From contig JAKSPY010000005.1 in NCBI GenBank assembly GCA_024404445.1, positions 1 to 39,888 of the forward strand: a stretch of 39,888 nt of DNA, in the 5' to 3' direction. Below are positions 16,856 to 25,651 of the stretch, piece after piece. Under the pieces are notes generated by a model. It ran no database searches. It was not told the origin of the DNA and worked only from the letters and a program-made list of their open reading frames with translations. A program made the translations under genes and the position numbers. Positions within the stretch are counted from its first letter, which is position 1. Each line of letters opens with the position of its first letter. The DNA is from Clostridia bacterium. GTDB lineage: Bacteria; Bacillota; Clostridia; Oscillospirales; CAG-272.

Positions 16856-16939
16856 TTATTGACGGGCTTTGCTTTTGCAAAACAGTGCGCGAAACAGCGG
16901 GCATAATATGCGCGGCGACTTGAATACGATGATCCTCAT
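16856..16939 (-). CDS. spoVM: Stage V sporulation protein M (SpoVM)-like peptide
   Basis: This 27-codon gene reads MRIIVFKSPRILCPLFRALF followed by a short basic tail. Aligned without gaps to B. subtilis SpoVM (26 residues, MKFYTIKLPKFL...), it keeps K7, P9, L12, R17 and A18 and the amphipathic pattern. P9 is known to matter for recognition of the convex forespore membrane. SpoVM anchors the coat ATPase SpoIVA. AAGGAGG (16945-16951) lies 5 nt before the ATG, a terminator follows, and a mother-cell-type -10 precedes. Two cysteines at positions 13 and 21 are unusual. Homology is by eye. Confidence 0.8.
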   Translation of the reverse strand: MRIIVFKSPRILCPLFRALFCKSKARQ

Positions 16940-16963
16940 AATAACCTCCTTATACTGTCACTA

Positions 16964-16972
16964 TATAGTATG
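16964..16972 (-). promoter_or_regulatory. Possible mother-cell sigma -10 before spoVM
   Basis: The minus strand carries CATACTATA here, matching the -10 of sigma K (CATAnnnTA) and close to sigma E (CATACAnT). It would place the transcript start about 15-18 nt before the ATG. No convincing -35 was found, so the sigma assignment is tentative; B. subtilis spoVM is sigma E-controlled. Confidence 0.45.
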
Positions 16973-17063
16973 GTAAAATCCGCGTTTTGACATAGCGCGG
17001 ACTTCTCGTGAGCTGCTTTTACGAAAAATGTCGGCAAAATCGGGAAAAAAATTAAAAAAGGTA

Positions 17064-17092
17064 TTGCAATTGCAGAAAAAATCTGTTACAAT
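17064..17092 (+). promoter_or_regulatory. Promoter of the rimP-nusA-infB operon
   Basis: The -35 TTGCAA (17064-17069) and -10 TACAAT (17087-17092) are spaced by exactly 17 bp, with A-tracts upstream. The start site should be near 17099, only about 15 nt before the leader hairpin. Confidence 0.75.
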
Positions 17093-17114
17093 ACTATCGT
17101 AAAAGATGAGACTG

Positions 17115-17150
17115 TTAGACCGAGCGACGCTCGGTCTAATCTTTGTTTTT
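17115..17150 (+). terminator. Terminator-like hairpin in the rimP leader
   Basis: A perfect 10-bp stem TTAGACCGAG/CTCGGTCTAA (17115-17124/17130-17139) is followed by TCTTTGTTTTT and then directly by the rimP GGAGG (17151-17155). It sits between promoter and first gene, so it would act as an attenuator. In B. subtilis the homologous nusA operon has a NusA-dependent leader terminator used for autoregulation, which this resembles in position; the same mechanism here is inference. Confidence 0.75.
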
Positions 17151-17159
17151 GGAGGTATT

Positions 17160-17627
17160 ATGGCGAAGTCAAATAATCTTGCCGCAACGGTCGAAACACT
17201 TATTACGCCCGTGGTTACGGAGATGGGCTATGGCCTTTGGGACGTCGAGTACGTCCGCGAGGGCGCCGAGTGGTATCTGCGTGTTACGCTTGACAAGGAA
17301 AGCGGCATAGACATCGAGGATTGCGAGAAGGTCCACCGCGCGATCCTGCCGATGCTCGAAAATTATGATTGGGATCACCTTGAGGTGTCTTCACCCGGCG
17401 CGGAGAGGACATTGCGTAAGCCGGCCCATTTCAGTGCGGTTATAGGACAGAATACCGAGATCAGACTGTTTTCCCCGGATGCGTCGGGCAACAAGTCATA
17501 TACGGGCATCCTCACATCGGTCAATGACGTCGGCGTGACGTTGAAATGTGCGGACAGTGAGATCGTATTTGCCTTTGACAAGATAGCGAAGGCACAGACG
17601 ATATACGATTTTGAAAATATTAAATAA
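17160..17627 (+). CDS. rimP: Ribosome maturation factor RimP
   Basis: RimP helps mature the 30S subunit. The 155-residue product has the family core GYGLWDVEYVREGAEWYLRVTLDKE (about residues 22-46) and SSPGAERTLRKPAHF (about residues 76-90), followed by an SH3-like C-terminal domain. The ATG at 17160 directly follows GGAGG; an in-frame ATG at 17106 would place the protein start inside the leader hairpin. It is the first gene of the nusA operon. Confidence 0.95.
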   Translation: MAKSNNLAATVETLITPVVTEMGYGLWDVEYVREGAEWYLRVTLDKESGIDIEDCEKVHRAILPMLENYDWDHLEVSSPGAERTLRKPAHFSAVIGQNTEIRLFSPDASGNKSYTGILTSVNDVGVTLKCADSEIVFAFDKIAKAQTIYDFENIK

Positions 17628-17654
17628 AACATAGATAAAGAGGTACGAGGAAAA

Positions 17655-18680
17655 ATGAACAGCGAATTATTTGCGGCTCTCGATCTGATCGAGAAAGAGA
17701 AAGGAATACCAAAGGAATACATGATAGAACGCCTTGAGGCGGCTATCGTCAGCGCCTTCAAAAAGGAGAACGGCGGCAACAGCAACGTGCGCATCGCGAT
17801 AGATCAGGAAAAGAAAGATATCAAGGTCTATAAGCAGCTCGCTATCGTCGAGGAGGTAACAGACCCCGCGATTGAGATATCACTCGCCGAGGCAAAACAG
17901 CACAGCCGCAGACACACGCTCGGCGGTGTCTATGAGATAGAAATGAAAACAAAGGAATTCGGACGTATCAGCGCGCAGGCGGCCAAGCAGGTCATCATCC
18001 AGGGTATGCGTGAGGCAGAGAGAACGATGATGATCAAGGAGTATGAAAGCAAAAAGGAAGAGGTCATCACGGCCACTGTCCTCAAAATAGATCCGATAAA
18101 CGGCAACGTGATAGTGGATACCGGCACCAGCGAGGCTGTTCTGCTCAAGGGTGAGCAGATTCCCGGCGAAGTGTTTGAGGTCGGCGACCATATCAAGGTC
18201 TTCGTTATGGAGGTCAAAAGCGAGGTACGCGGCCCGATCGTAACGCTGTCGCGTTCACATTTCGGACTTGTCAAGAGATTGTTTGAGCTTGAGATCCCGG
18301 AGATACAGGATGGAACGGTCGTTATACGCGGCATATCGCGTGAGGCCGGATCCAGAACCAAGATCGCGGTCGAAAGCCGTGACGCAAACGTAGATCCGGT
18401 AGGTGCATGCATAGGCAATCGCCGTTCCAGAATTTCCAGCATCATCGACGAGCTTCGCGGTGAGAAGATAGACGTCGCAAAGTTCAGCGAGGTACCCGAG
18501 GAGTTTATCGCATCAGCACTTTCTCCGGCAACGGTAAAGAGTGTGGTTATTGACGGTGAGAGATCGTGCCGCGTGATCGTGGCACCCGATCAGCTTTCGC
18601 TTGCCATCGGTAAGGAAGGTCAGAACGCAAGACTTGCCGCAAAGCTCACGGGATATAAGATAGACATTAAGACAGTATAA
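17655..18680 (+). CDS. nusA: Transcription termination/antitermination protein NusA
   Basis: NusA binds RNA polymerase and modulates pausing and termination. The 341-residue product has the N-terminal domain (residues 1-125), an S1 domain (about 134-200), and two KH domains with RDANVDPVGACIGNRRSRI (about residues 235-253) and PDQLSLAIGKEGQNARLAAKLTGYKIDI at the end. It ends after KH2 and lacks the acidic C-terminal repeats of E. coli NusA, as expected for Gram-positives. GAGGAAAA precedes the ATG. Confidence 0.97.
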   Translation: MNSELFAALDLIEKEKGIPKEYMIERLEAAIVSAFKKENGGNSNVRIAIDQEKKDIKVYKQLAIVEEVTDPAIEISLAEAKQHSRRHTLGGVYEIEMKTKEFGRISAQAAKQVIIQGMREAERTMMIKEYESKKEEVITATVLKIDPINGNVIVDTGTSEAVLLKGEQIPGEVFEVGDHIKVFVMEVKSEVRGPIVTLSRSHFGLVKRLFELEIPEIQDGTVVIRGISREAGSRTKIAVESRDANVDPVGACIGNRRSRISSIIDELRGEKIDVAKFSEVPEEFIASALSPATVKSVVIDGERSCRVIVAPDQLSLAIGKEGQNARLAAKLTGYKIDIKTV

Positions 18681-18682
18681 AT

Positions 18683-18958
18683 ATGGAGAAAATAAAAAAG
18701 ACACCCGAGCGCAGATGTATCGGCTGTAACGAACGGAAAAGTAAAAAAGAGCTTATCCGTATCGTCAGACTGCCGGATTCATCGGTAGAGCTGGATCGCA
18801 CCGGAAAAAAGTCCGGCAGGGGGGCATATATTTGCCCGTCCAGGGCCTGTCTGAAAAAGGCGGCAAAAAGGCTTGAGGCAAATCTCGGTTGTACTATACC
18901 GGAGGACATTCTCATAAGGCTTGAGAATGAGATAGATAATAGCGATGATAACCAATGA
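18683..18958 (+). CDS. rnpM: RNase P modulator RnpM (YlxR family)
   Basis: This 91-residue YlxR-family protein has the signature TPERRCIGCNERKSKKELIRIVR (about residues 7-29) and the RGAYICPSRACLKKA motif (about residues 46-60). The four cysteines lie in the usual CIGC and CPSRAC contexts. In B. subtilis the protein has been reported to bind RNase P RNA and modulate its activity. It begins 2 nt after the nusA stop and overlaps ylxQ by 14 nt, so all are tightly coupled. Confidence 0.93.
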   Translation: MEKIKKTPERRCIGCNERKSKKELIRIVRLPDSSVELDRTGKKSGRGAYICPSRACLKKAAKRLEANLGCTIPEDILIRLENEIDNSDDNQ

Positions 18959-19268
18959 AAAACAAAGACTGCTGTCGTATATAGGACTTGCGAGAAAAGC
19001 GGGTAAGCTGATATGCGGCACCGATATGGTATGCGACGCGATACGCGACGGCAAAATAAAGCTCGTCGTCGTCAGCGACAGCGTATCGGCGAATACGCAA
19101 AAGCGTATCACGAATTGCGCCAAATATTATAACGTAACGCTGAAGACGGCTGAAGGTATAACTCCTGCCGAGCTCGGAGCCGCACTCGGTAAATCCGACA
19201 TGGCGTGCGTGGGCGTGACGGACAGCGGGTTTTGTGAGCTGATACTCGGAATATCGAGCCGAAAATAA
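18945..19268 (+). CDS. ylxQ: L7Ae-family RNA-binding protein YlxQ
   Basis: The 107-residue product belongs to the L7Ae/L30e/S12e family, which binds kink-turn RNA. It shows [40 protein letters not shown] (about residues 9-48) and [19 protein letters not shown] near its end. It overlaps the end of rnpM by 14 nt in another frame. The cellular target in Clostridia is unknown. Confidence 0.93.
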   Translation: MITNEKQRLLSYIGLARKAGKLICGTDMVCDAIRDGKIKLVVVSDSVSANTQKRITNCAKYYNVTLKTAEGITPAELGAALGKSDMACVGVTDSGFCELILGISSRK

Positions 19269-19287
19269 TTGTGAAAGGACAGATCAT

Positions 19288-21828
19288 ATGATTGCACAGG
19301 TAAAAATACGTTTAGGTCTTCTTGCAAAGGATCTGGAAATGAAAAATAAGGAGCTTACGGACGCGCTTGCGGCCTGCGGTGTCGAGGGCAAATCCTCGTC
19401 GAGCACGCTCACGCCCGAGGAGTTCAGTATTCTGATAAATAAACTGACGCTGGATAATCAGACTACGTCGATGTCCGATTATCTGTCCGGTAAAGCCGAC
19501 GTCAAGCACAAGGCGCCGAAGGCAGTGCCGGTGCCCGAACCGAAGCCGGAGGAGACAAAGCCTGAGGAACCGAAGACGGCGGCACCGGCAACAAAAGAAA
19601 AGCCGCAGCCCAAAGCGGCACCGAAGGCAGAGCCGAAAAAAGAGGAGAAAAAGCCTCAGCAGAATCAGCCGAAGGTCAAAATCCCCACACAGCCTCAGCC
19701 TGAAAGAGGCGCAAGCAAGGCGCTTGACCGATTTGCCAAGCCGAGCTTCGGCAATCAGCAGAAGCCGCAGAAGCCTCAGCCGGCACCTCAGCCGAAAACG
19801 GAGAAGAGCGACAAACAGCGCATAACCGTCACGGGCGGCGGAGAACAGGTGCAGGCAGTCAAGAAAACACGTATCGTCGATACGCGTGCGACGACCGTCG
19901 ATCTTTCGAAATACGACGATCGCCTTGACAGCTTTGTGCCGGAGAGTGCACGCCGTTCGAATGTATTGCCTGACAGACAGAAGCTGAAAAAACAGCAGTT
20001 GAGAAATCCATACGGCAAAAAGGATCAGGGCAACAACAAATTCGATAAATTCAAAAAAGACAATAAGGCGCCTGTCAAGCAGACTCTGAACGTATCTATT
20101 CCCGACGAGATCACGGTCGGTGAGTTGGCTCAAAGACTTAAGATCACGGCAGGCGACGCAATAAAGCGTCTGATGAAGCTCGGTGTCATGGCCGGCATAA
20201 ACGAGGTCGTCGATTACGATACGGCGTTCCTCATAGCAGATGAAATGGGTGCCGTCGTAACGAAAGAGGTACACGTCACGATCGAGGAGAAGCTTTTTGA
20301 TACCGATGAGGACAAAAAGGACGACCTTGTCGTGCGCGATCCCGTCGTTTGCGTTATGGGACACGTTGACCACGGTAAGACATCGTTGCTTGACGCAATC
20401 AGAAATACTCACGTCACGACAGGTGAGGCGGGTGGTATCACACAGCACATCGGTGCGTACCGCGTAAAGATACAGGATAAATATATCACGTTCCTTGATA
20501 CACCCGGACACGAGGCATTCACTGCCATGCGTGCGCGCGGTGCAATGGCAACTGATATTGCCATCCTCGTTGTTGCCGCCGATGACGGTATCATGCCGCA
20601 GACGATCGAGGCAATCAACCACGCAAAGGCGGCGGGCGTCGAGATAATCGTTGCAATCAATAAGATAGATAAGCCGGCGGCAAACCCTGAGATAGTAAAG
20701 CAACAGCTCACTAACTATGATCTGCTTCCGGAGGAGTGGGGCGGCAAGACGATATGCGTGCCGGTTTCCGCGCTGACCAAAAAGGGTATTCCCGATCTGC
20801 TTGAAAATGTTCTGCTGGTTGCGGAGGTCGCGGAGCTCAAGGCTAATCCCAACCGCCGTGCAAAGGGTGTCGTAATTGAGGCCAGACTTGATAAAGGTCG
20901 CGGCCCCGTCGCAACGATCCTCGTACAGAACGGTACTCTCCATGCCGGCGATACGGTGATCGCAGGTACTGCGGTCGGCCGTGTCCGTGCCATGACAGAT
21001 GACAGAGGCAAACAGCTGAAGACTGCGGGTCCGTCAGTGCCCGTCGAGATCATAGGCCTTGATAACGTACCCATGGCGGGCGACGAATTCAATGCCGTAG
21101 AGGACGAAAGAATGGCGAGGGAGCTCGCGGAGCGCCGTCGCGACAAAGAAAAGCAGGATGAGCTCAATGCCAATAAGCGCGTCAACCTTGAGGATTTCTT
21201 CAATCAGATCAAGGACGGCGTCAAGGACCTTAACATCATCGTCAAGGCCGACGTAAAGGGCTCGGCTGAGGCCGTCAAGGCATCGCTTCTGAAGCTGTCG
21301 AACGATGAGGTGCACGTCAACGTGATCCACACCGGTGTCGGCGGTATCACAGAGGGCGACGTCACGTTCGCTTCCGCCTCAAACGCGATCATCATCGGCT
21401 TTAACGTACGTCCCGATAAGACCGCCATGGATTCAGCAGAGGCCGCGGGTGTGGATATCCGCACGTACAGGGTCATCTATGAGTGCATAGAGCAGATCGA
21501 GGCGGCTATCAAGGGTATGCTCAATCCTGTATTCCATGAGGTCATTCTCGGTCACGCACAGGTCAGACAGACCATCCATGTTCCCAATGTCGGAACGATC
21601 GCGGGCTCGTACGTTCAGGACGGTAAGATCACGAATAAATCTTCTATCAGAATCGTTCGTGACGGCATAGTGATATTTGAGGATAAGATATCCTCGCTCC
21701 GCCGTTTCAAGGACGACGTAAAAGAGGTCGCCTCAGGATATGAATGCGGTGTAGGTCTGGATAAGTTCAACGATATCAAGGAAAACGATATACTTGAAGC
21801 ATACGTAATGGAAGAAGTAGCAAGATAA
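19288..21828 (+). CDS. infB: Translation initiation factor IF-2
   Basis: IF-2 delivers initiator tRNA to the 30S subunit and promotes subunit joining. The 846-residue product has an IF2-N domain at about residues 8-55, a low-complexity Pro/Lys/Glu/Gln-rich linker (about 70-200), a second IF2-N-like domain near 275-325, and the GTPase with GHVDHGKT (358-365), DTPGHEAF and NKID, followed by the C-terminal domains. The stop codon TAA is part of AAGGAG used by the next gene. rbfA, the usual next gene in Firmicutes, is not there. Confidence 0.98.
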   Translation: MIAQVKIRLGLLAKDLEMKNKELTDALAACGVEGKSSSSTLTPEEFSILINKLTLDNQTTSMSDYLSGKADVKHKAPKAVPVPEPKPEETKPEEPKTAAPATKEKPQPKAAPKAEPKKEEKKPQQNQPKVKIPTQPQPERGASKALDRFAKPSFGNQQKPQKPQPAPQPKTEKSDKQRITVTGGGEQVQAVKKTRIVDTRATTVDLSKYDDRLDSFVPESARRSNVLPDRQKLKKQQLRNPYGKKDQGNNKFDKFKKDNKAPVKQTLNVSIPDEITVGELAQRLKITAGDAIKRLMKLGVMAGINEVVDYDTAFLIADEMGAVVTKEVHVTIEEKLFDTDEDKKDDLVVRDPVVCVMGHVDHGKTSLLDAIRNTHVTTGEAGGITQHIGAYRVKIQDKYITFLDTPGHEAFTAMRARGAMATDIAILVVAADDGIMPQTIEAINHAKAAGVEIIVAINKIDKPAANPEIVKQQLTNYDLLPEEWGGKTICVPVSALTKKGIPDLLENVLLVAEVAELKANPNRRAKGVVIEARLDKGRGPVATILVQNGTLHAGDTVIAGTAVGRVRAMTDDRGKQLKTAGPSVPVEIIGLDNVPMAGDEFNAVEDERMARELAERRRDKEKQDELNANKRVNLEDFFNQIKDGVKDLNIIVKADVKGSAEAVKASLLKLSNDEVHVNVIHTGVGGITEGDVTFASASNAIIIGFNVRPDKTAMDSAEAAGVDIRTYRVIYECIEQIEAAIKGMLNPVFHEVILGHAQVRQTIHVPNVGTIAGSYVQDGKITNKSSIRIVRDGIVIFEDKISSLRRFKDDVKEVASGYECGVGLDKFNDIKENDILEAYVMEEVAR

Positions 21829-21838
21829 GGAGAACGAT

Positions 21839-23809
21839 ATGAATTTCAGACAGGTTCATCTTGATTTTCACACAAGCGGCGAAATAGAGAATATCGGATC
21901 GGAATTCACACGCGCAAATTTTCAAAAGGCTCTTAAGGAGGGTCACGTCAACTCAATAACCCTGTTTGCCAAGTGTCATCACGGCTGGGCGTATTTCCCG
22001 TCAGAGACGAACGTGATGCACCCGCATCTTGCGTTTGACCTTTTGGGCGAACAGATCGAGGCGGCACACGAGATCGGTGTAAAAACGCCGGTGTACCTTT
22101 CGGCGGGACTTGATGAGCGTCTGGCGCGTATTCACCCGGATTGGCTGTACAGAAATCCCGATCAGAGCACGGAATGGGCGCACGATTTTTCGGTGCCGGG
22201 ATACCACCGCATCTGTATGAACACACCGTACCTTGAGATACTCGCATCAGAGGTCGAGGAGGTCGTGCGTAAATACGATTGTGACGGCATATTCCTTGAT
22301 ATCGTCGGGGCTTTTCCGTGCAGATGTCTGCACTGCGTTCAGACGATGCTGGACAAAGGACTTGATCCTTACGACGATACGAATGCATATAAAAACGGCG
22401 TCGAGGTATATAAAAAGTACCTTGCCCGTATGCGTCAGGCGGTAGATAAATATAAGCCCGGACTTCCGCTTTTCCACAATGCGGGTCATCTGCAAAGCGG
22501 ACGGCGCGACTTTGCCGGCGCGAACACGCACCTTGAGCTTGAGAGTCTGCCCACGGGCGGCTGGGGCTACGATCATTTTCAGCTTTCAGCCGCATACGCG
22601 CGCACGCTCGGTATGGAATATCTCGGCATGACGGGCAAATTCCACCTCAGTTGGGGCGAATTCGGTGGCTTCAAGCATCCGAACGCACTTCGCTATGAGG
22701 TTGCCATAGATATGGCGAACGGCGCAAAAATGTCAATAGGAGATCAGTGTCATCCGCTCGGCAAATTGGAGAGCGCGACGTATAAGCTGATCGGTGAGGC
22801 ATATGCCGACGTTGAAAAAAAGGAGCCGTGGCTTGACGGCGTGGAAAGCGTCGCCGACGTGGCGCTTCTTTCACAGGAGGCACTGTTCACGTATATGCAC
22901 CCCGGCGAGATCCCCCCGAATAAGAATTCGTATTTCGGCGCGACGGGCGCGTCCCGTATGCTGATCGAGGGCAAGTACCTGTTCGACGTCGTTGACACCG
23001 AGGCAGACCTTTCAAAGTATAAGGTGCTGATCATCACCGACGACGGCGTGATAGACAGACAGTACGCACAGAAGGTGCATGAATTCATCGACAACGGCGG
23101 TAAGGTATTGGCGTCCGGTACATCCGCATTGCTGAACGACGGTAGCGGATTTGCCTTTGACTTAGGCGCGAGATACCTCGGTAAATGCGAATACTGTCCC
23201 GCATATATCAGACCGAATTTTGAGATGGAGGGACTGTACGACAGCGCGTACGTCATATACAATCAGGCCCAAAGCATCGAGGCGACCGGCGAGGTCACCG
23301 CAATACGGGAAAACCCGTATTTCAATCGCACGACTCATCATTTCTCGTCGCACGCTCAGACGCCGAACGATCCCGCTCACCGCTATCCTGCCATTACGTT
23401 TGGAGCGGACGGCGCGTATATTTCGTTCCCGCTGTTCACGGAATATGCGCTCAAGGGATCTCTTATAGCAAAGCGTGTCGTAGAGGCTACGCTGGACAGG
23501 CTTCTGTCGGACGATAAGACTCTGACGACGAATCTGCCGTCATACGGTATCACGACGCTGATGAAGCAGGGCAACAGATACATAAATCATCTGATCTATG
23601 TGACGCCCGTCAAGCGCGGTAAGGGTGTGGAAATAGTCGAGGATATTATCCCGGTCTATAATACAGAGATATCGATAAAGCTCGATACCGAGCCTACAAG
23701 GGTATACCTTGCGCCGCAGGACAGGGATATCGACTATGATTATACCGACGGCGTGCTGACATATACGGTAGACAAAATAGACTGCCATCAGATGGTGGTC
23801 ATAGAATAA
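21839..23809 (+). CDS. GHL6-type glycoside hydrolase, GH151 alpha-L-fucosidase-like
   Basis: The 656-residue protein has no signal peptide and is likely cytoplasmic. Its N-terminal half is a TIM barrel of the 'hypothetical glycosyl hydrolase 6' kind: RQVHLDFHTS (residues 4-13), FAKCHHGWAYFPS, VKTPVYLSAGLDE and the strand-end motif DCDGIFLD (147-154), whose acidic residues are nucleophile candidates. A beta-galactosidase-trimerisation-like domain follows (about residues 340-540), then a small beta domain. From memory this layout resembles GH151 alpha-L-fucosidases; the substrate is not proven. It starts 10 nt after infB, whose stop overlaps its ribosome binding site. Confidence 0.75.
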   Translation: MNFRQVHLDFHTSGEIENIGSEFTRANFQKALKEGHVNSITLFAKCHHGWAYFPSETNVMHPHLAFDLLGEQIEAAHEIGVKTPVYLSAGLDERLARIHPDWLYRNPDQSTEWAHDFSVPGYHRICMNTPYLEILASEVEEVVRKYDCDGIFLDIVGAFPCRCLHCVQTMLDKGLDPYDDTNAYKNGVEVYKKYLARMRQAVDKYKPGLPLFHNAGHLQSGRRDFAGANTHLELESLPTGGWGYDHFQLSAAYARTLGMEYLGMTGKFHLSWGEFGGFKHPNALRYEVAIDMANGAKMSIGDQCHPLGKLESATYKLIGEAYADVEKKEPWLDGVESVADVALLSQEALFTYMHPGEIPPNKNSYFGATGASRMLIEGKYLFDVVDTEADLSKYKVLIITDDGVIDRQYAQKVHEFIDNGGKVLASGTSALLNDGSGFAFDLGARYLGKCEYCPAYIRPNFEMEGLYDSAYVIYNQAQSIEATGEVTAIRENPYFNRTTHHFSSHAQTPNDPAHRYPAITFGADGAYISFPLFTEYALKGSLIAKRVVEATLDRLLSDDKTLTTNLPSYGITTLMKQGNRYINHLIYVTPVKRGKGVEIVEDIIPVYNTEISIKLDTEPTRVYLAPQDRDIDYDYTDGVLTYTVDKIDCHQMVVIE

Positions 23810-23869
23810 GCATCCAAAACAAATTCATAAAACATATGCGGATGACCGCATTGTGGATACGGGAGAAAA

Positions 23870-25639
23870 ATGACTGTATTTGATATACTGACGCTCATCT
23901 GCGGGCTGGCCATGTTTTTGTACGGTATGCAGATAATGGGCAATTCACTGAAGAAAAGTGCGGGCTCCGGTCTTAATAAGTTCCTCGGAAAAATGACGTC
24001 TAACCCGATAAAGGGCTTTTTGCTTGGCCTTGTCGTAACCGCAATAATGCAGTCATCATCGGCAACGACCGTCATGGTCGTCGGATTCGTCAACTCCGGA
24101 ACCATGACGCTGACGCAATCGGTATCGGTCATCATCGGCGCAAACGTCGGAGCGGTCGCCACATATTGGCTGACGGCGCTTTCGGCGTTGGGAAGCACGG
24201 GCGCAAGCACCGTGACTGGCGCACTTGAATGGCTGAAGCCGTCGTCGTGGATGCCGATAATCGCTATCGTCGGCGTGGCGATACTGATGTTTTCAAAACG
24301 AAGCAAAAGGCGCGATTTCGCATCGGTATTGCTCGGCTTTTCGGTATTGATGGTCGGTATGGACCTTATGAGCGGCGCTGTCGCGTCGTTGGGTGATGAT
24401 TCAGCATTCCGCGAGGTGATTGCCGTAATAAATAACCCGGTAGTCGGCATAACGGTCGGCACGATCATAACGGCCGCCGTGCAGTCCAGCGCGGCGTCGG
24501 TCGGTATTTTGCAGACGCTGACACAGACGGGCACGATAACGTACGGCATCGCGATACCGATTATCATGGGACAGAATATCGGCACCTGTATCACGGCAAT
24601 GCTTTCGTCGATCGGCGCGAATAAAAACGGACGTCGCGCCGCACTCGTTCATCTGTATTTCAACCTGTTCGGCTCTGCCATTCTTTTGGCGTTGTACTGT
24701 CTTATCGGCAGAATCATCGGCGGATATCCGTTTGAAGATATGGCTATCGGGCCGTGGGCGATTGCCGCAGTGCATTCGGTGCTGAAGGTATTTTACGTTG
24801 TTCTCGGCGCAGCGGGCGCAAGGCTGTTGGAGCGTGCCGCGTTCATCTCAGTCAGGGAGTCGGGCGACGACTCGCAAACGCAGAATCTGTTGGATGAACG
24901 ATTGTTCAAGACCCCGTCAGTCGCCGTTGACCGCGCCATATCCGTAACACAGTCGATGGCAATGCTGGCAAATGAAGCATTCATAAAGGCATTGTCGGTG
25001 TTGGGATCATATGACGGCAAGCTCGCAGACGAAATACGCGGGCTTGAGGACAAGGGCGATATTTATGAGGATACGCTGGGCACATATCTCGTCAAGCTGT
25101 CAAATCAGAATCTTGACGATGAGGACCACGGTAAAATATCGATGCTTTTGCATATTATCGGCGATCTTGAGCGTATATCGGATCACGCGGTGAATGTGGT
25201 CGAGTCGGCAGAGGAGATAAACGATAAAAAGGTCGAATTCTCCGCCGAGGCCAAAAAAGAGCTTTCGGTGCTTTATGACGCGGTAAGCGAAATACTGAAT
25301 AAAGCCGTATCGTCATTTATTGAAGGTGATATCCGGCTTGCCCACGACGTTGAGCCGTTGGAAGAGGTCATCGACGATCTGTGCGACGAAATAAAGAGCC
25401 GCCACATCGTCAGACTGCAAAAGAGCGAATGTACGATAGAGCACGGCTTTGTGCTTGCTGATCTGCTGACAAACTGCGAACGCGTATCAGATCACTGTTC
25501 CAATATTGCCGGCTGTCTGATCGAGGTCTCGGAATATGAGTCGCTGGATATGCACAGCTACCTTGGAAAGGTCAAGGCCGGCGGCGAGGACTTTAACGAA
25601 AAAAGCCGCGTTTATCGCGAAAAATATAAAATATCATAA
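23870..25639 (+). CDS. Na+/phosphate symporter family protein with PhoU domain
   Basis: The 589-residue protein is an NptA/YjbB-type Na+/Pi cotransporter. The membrane half (about residues 1-330) contains the two inverted-repeat motifs QSSSATT (from Q61) and QSSAASV (from Q205) typical of PF02690. The cytoplasmic half (about 345-570) is a PhoU-like helical domain with DLERISDHAVNVVE and NCERVSDHCSNIAG. It should move phosphate across the cytoplasmic membrane; direction is not certain from sequence. It lies between two carbohydrate enzymes, 60 nt after the GHL6 gene. Confidence 0.92.
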   Translation: MTVFDILTLICGLAMFLYGMQIMGNSLKKSAGSGLNKFLGKMTSNPIKGFLLGLVVTAIMQSSSATTVMVVGFVNSGTMTLTQSVSVIIGANVGAVATYWLTALSALGSTGASTVTGALEWLKPSSWMPIIAIVGVAILMFSKRSKRRDFASVLLGFSVLMVGMDLMSGAVASLGDDSAFREVIAVINNPVVGITVGTIITAAVQSSAASVGILQTLTQTGTITYGIAIPIIMGQNIGTCITAMLSSIGANKNGRRAALVHLYFNLFGSAILLALYCLIGRIIGGYPFEDMAIGPWAIAAVHSVLKVFYVVLGAAGARLLERAAFISVRESGDDSQTQNLLDERLFKTPSVAVDRAISVTQSMAMLANEAFIKALSVLGSYDGKLADEIRGLEDKGDIYEDTLGTYLVKLSNQNLDDEDHGKISMLLHIIGDLERISDHAVNVVESAEEINDKKVEFSAEAKKELSVLYDAVSEILNKAVSSFIEGDIRLAHDVEPLEEVIDDLCDEIKSRHIVRLQKSECTIEHGFVLADLLTNCERVSDHCSNIAGCLIEVSEYESLDMHSYLGKVKAGGEDFNEKSRVYREKYKIS

Positions 25640-25651
25640 CGGAGGAGCATT

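Noticed and set aside
16592..16906. 104-codon plus-strand frame across the rplQ end and two terminators
   Set aside because: It runs through the rplQ gene in another frame and across both terminators; the spoVM-like gene explains the region better.
19312..20943. Long 543-codon open frame on the minus strand opposite infB
   Set aside because: It lies fully antisense to infB, has no ribosome binding site, and its composition (Leu/Arg/Cys-rich) is what the reverse strand of a Lys/Pro/Glu-rich gene gives.
23836..23851. Small ATGCGG/CCGCAT hairpin before the symporter gene
   Set aside because: Only 6 bp without a T-run; too weak to call a terminator or regulatory RNA.
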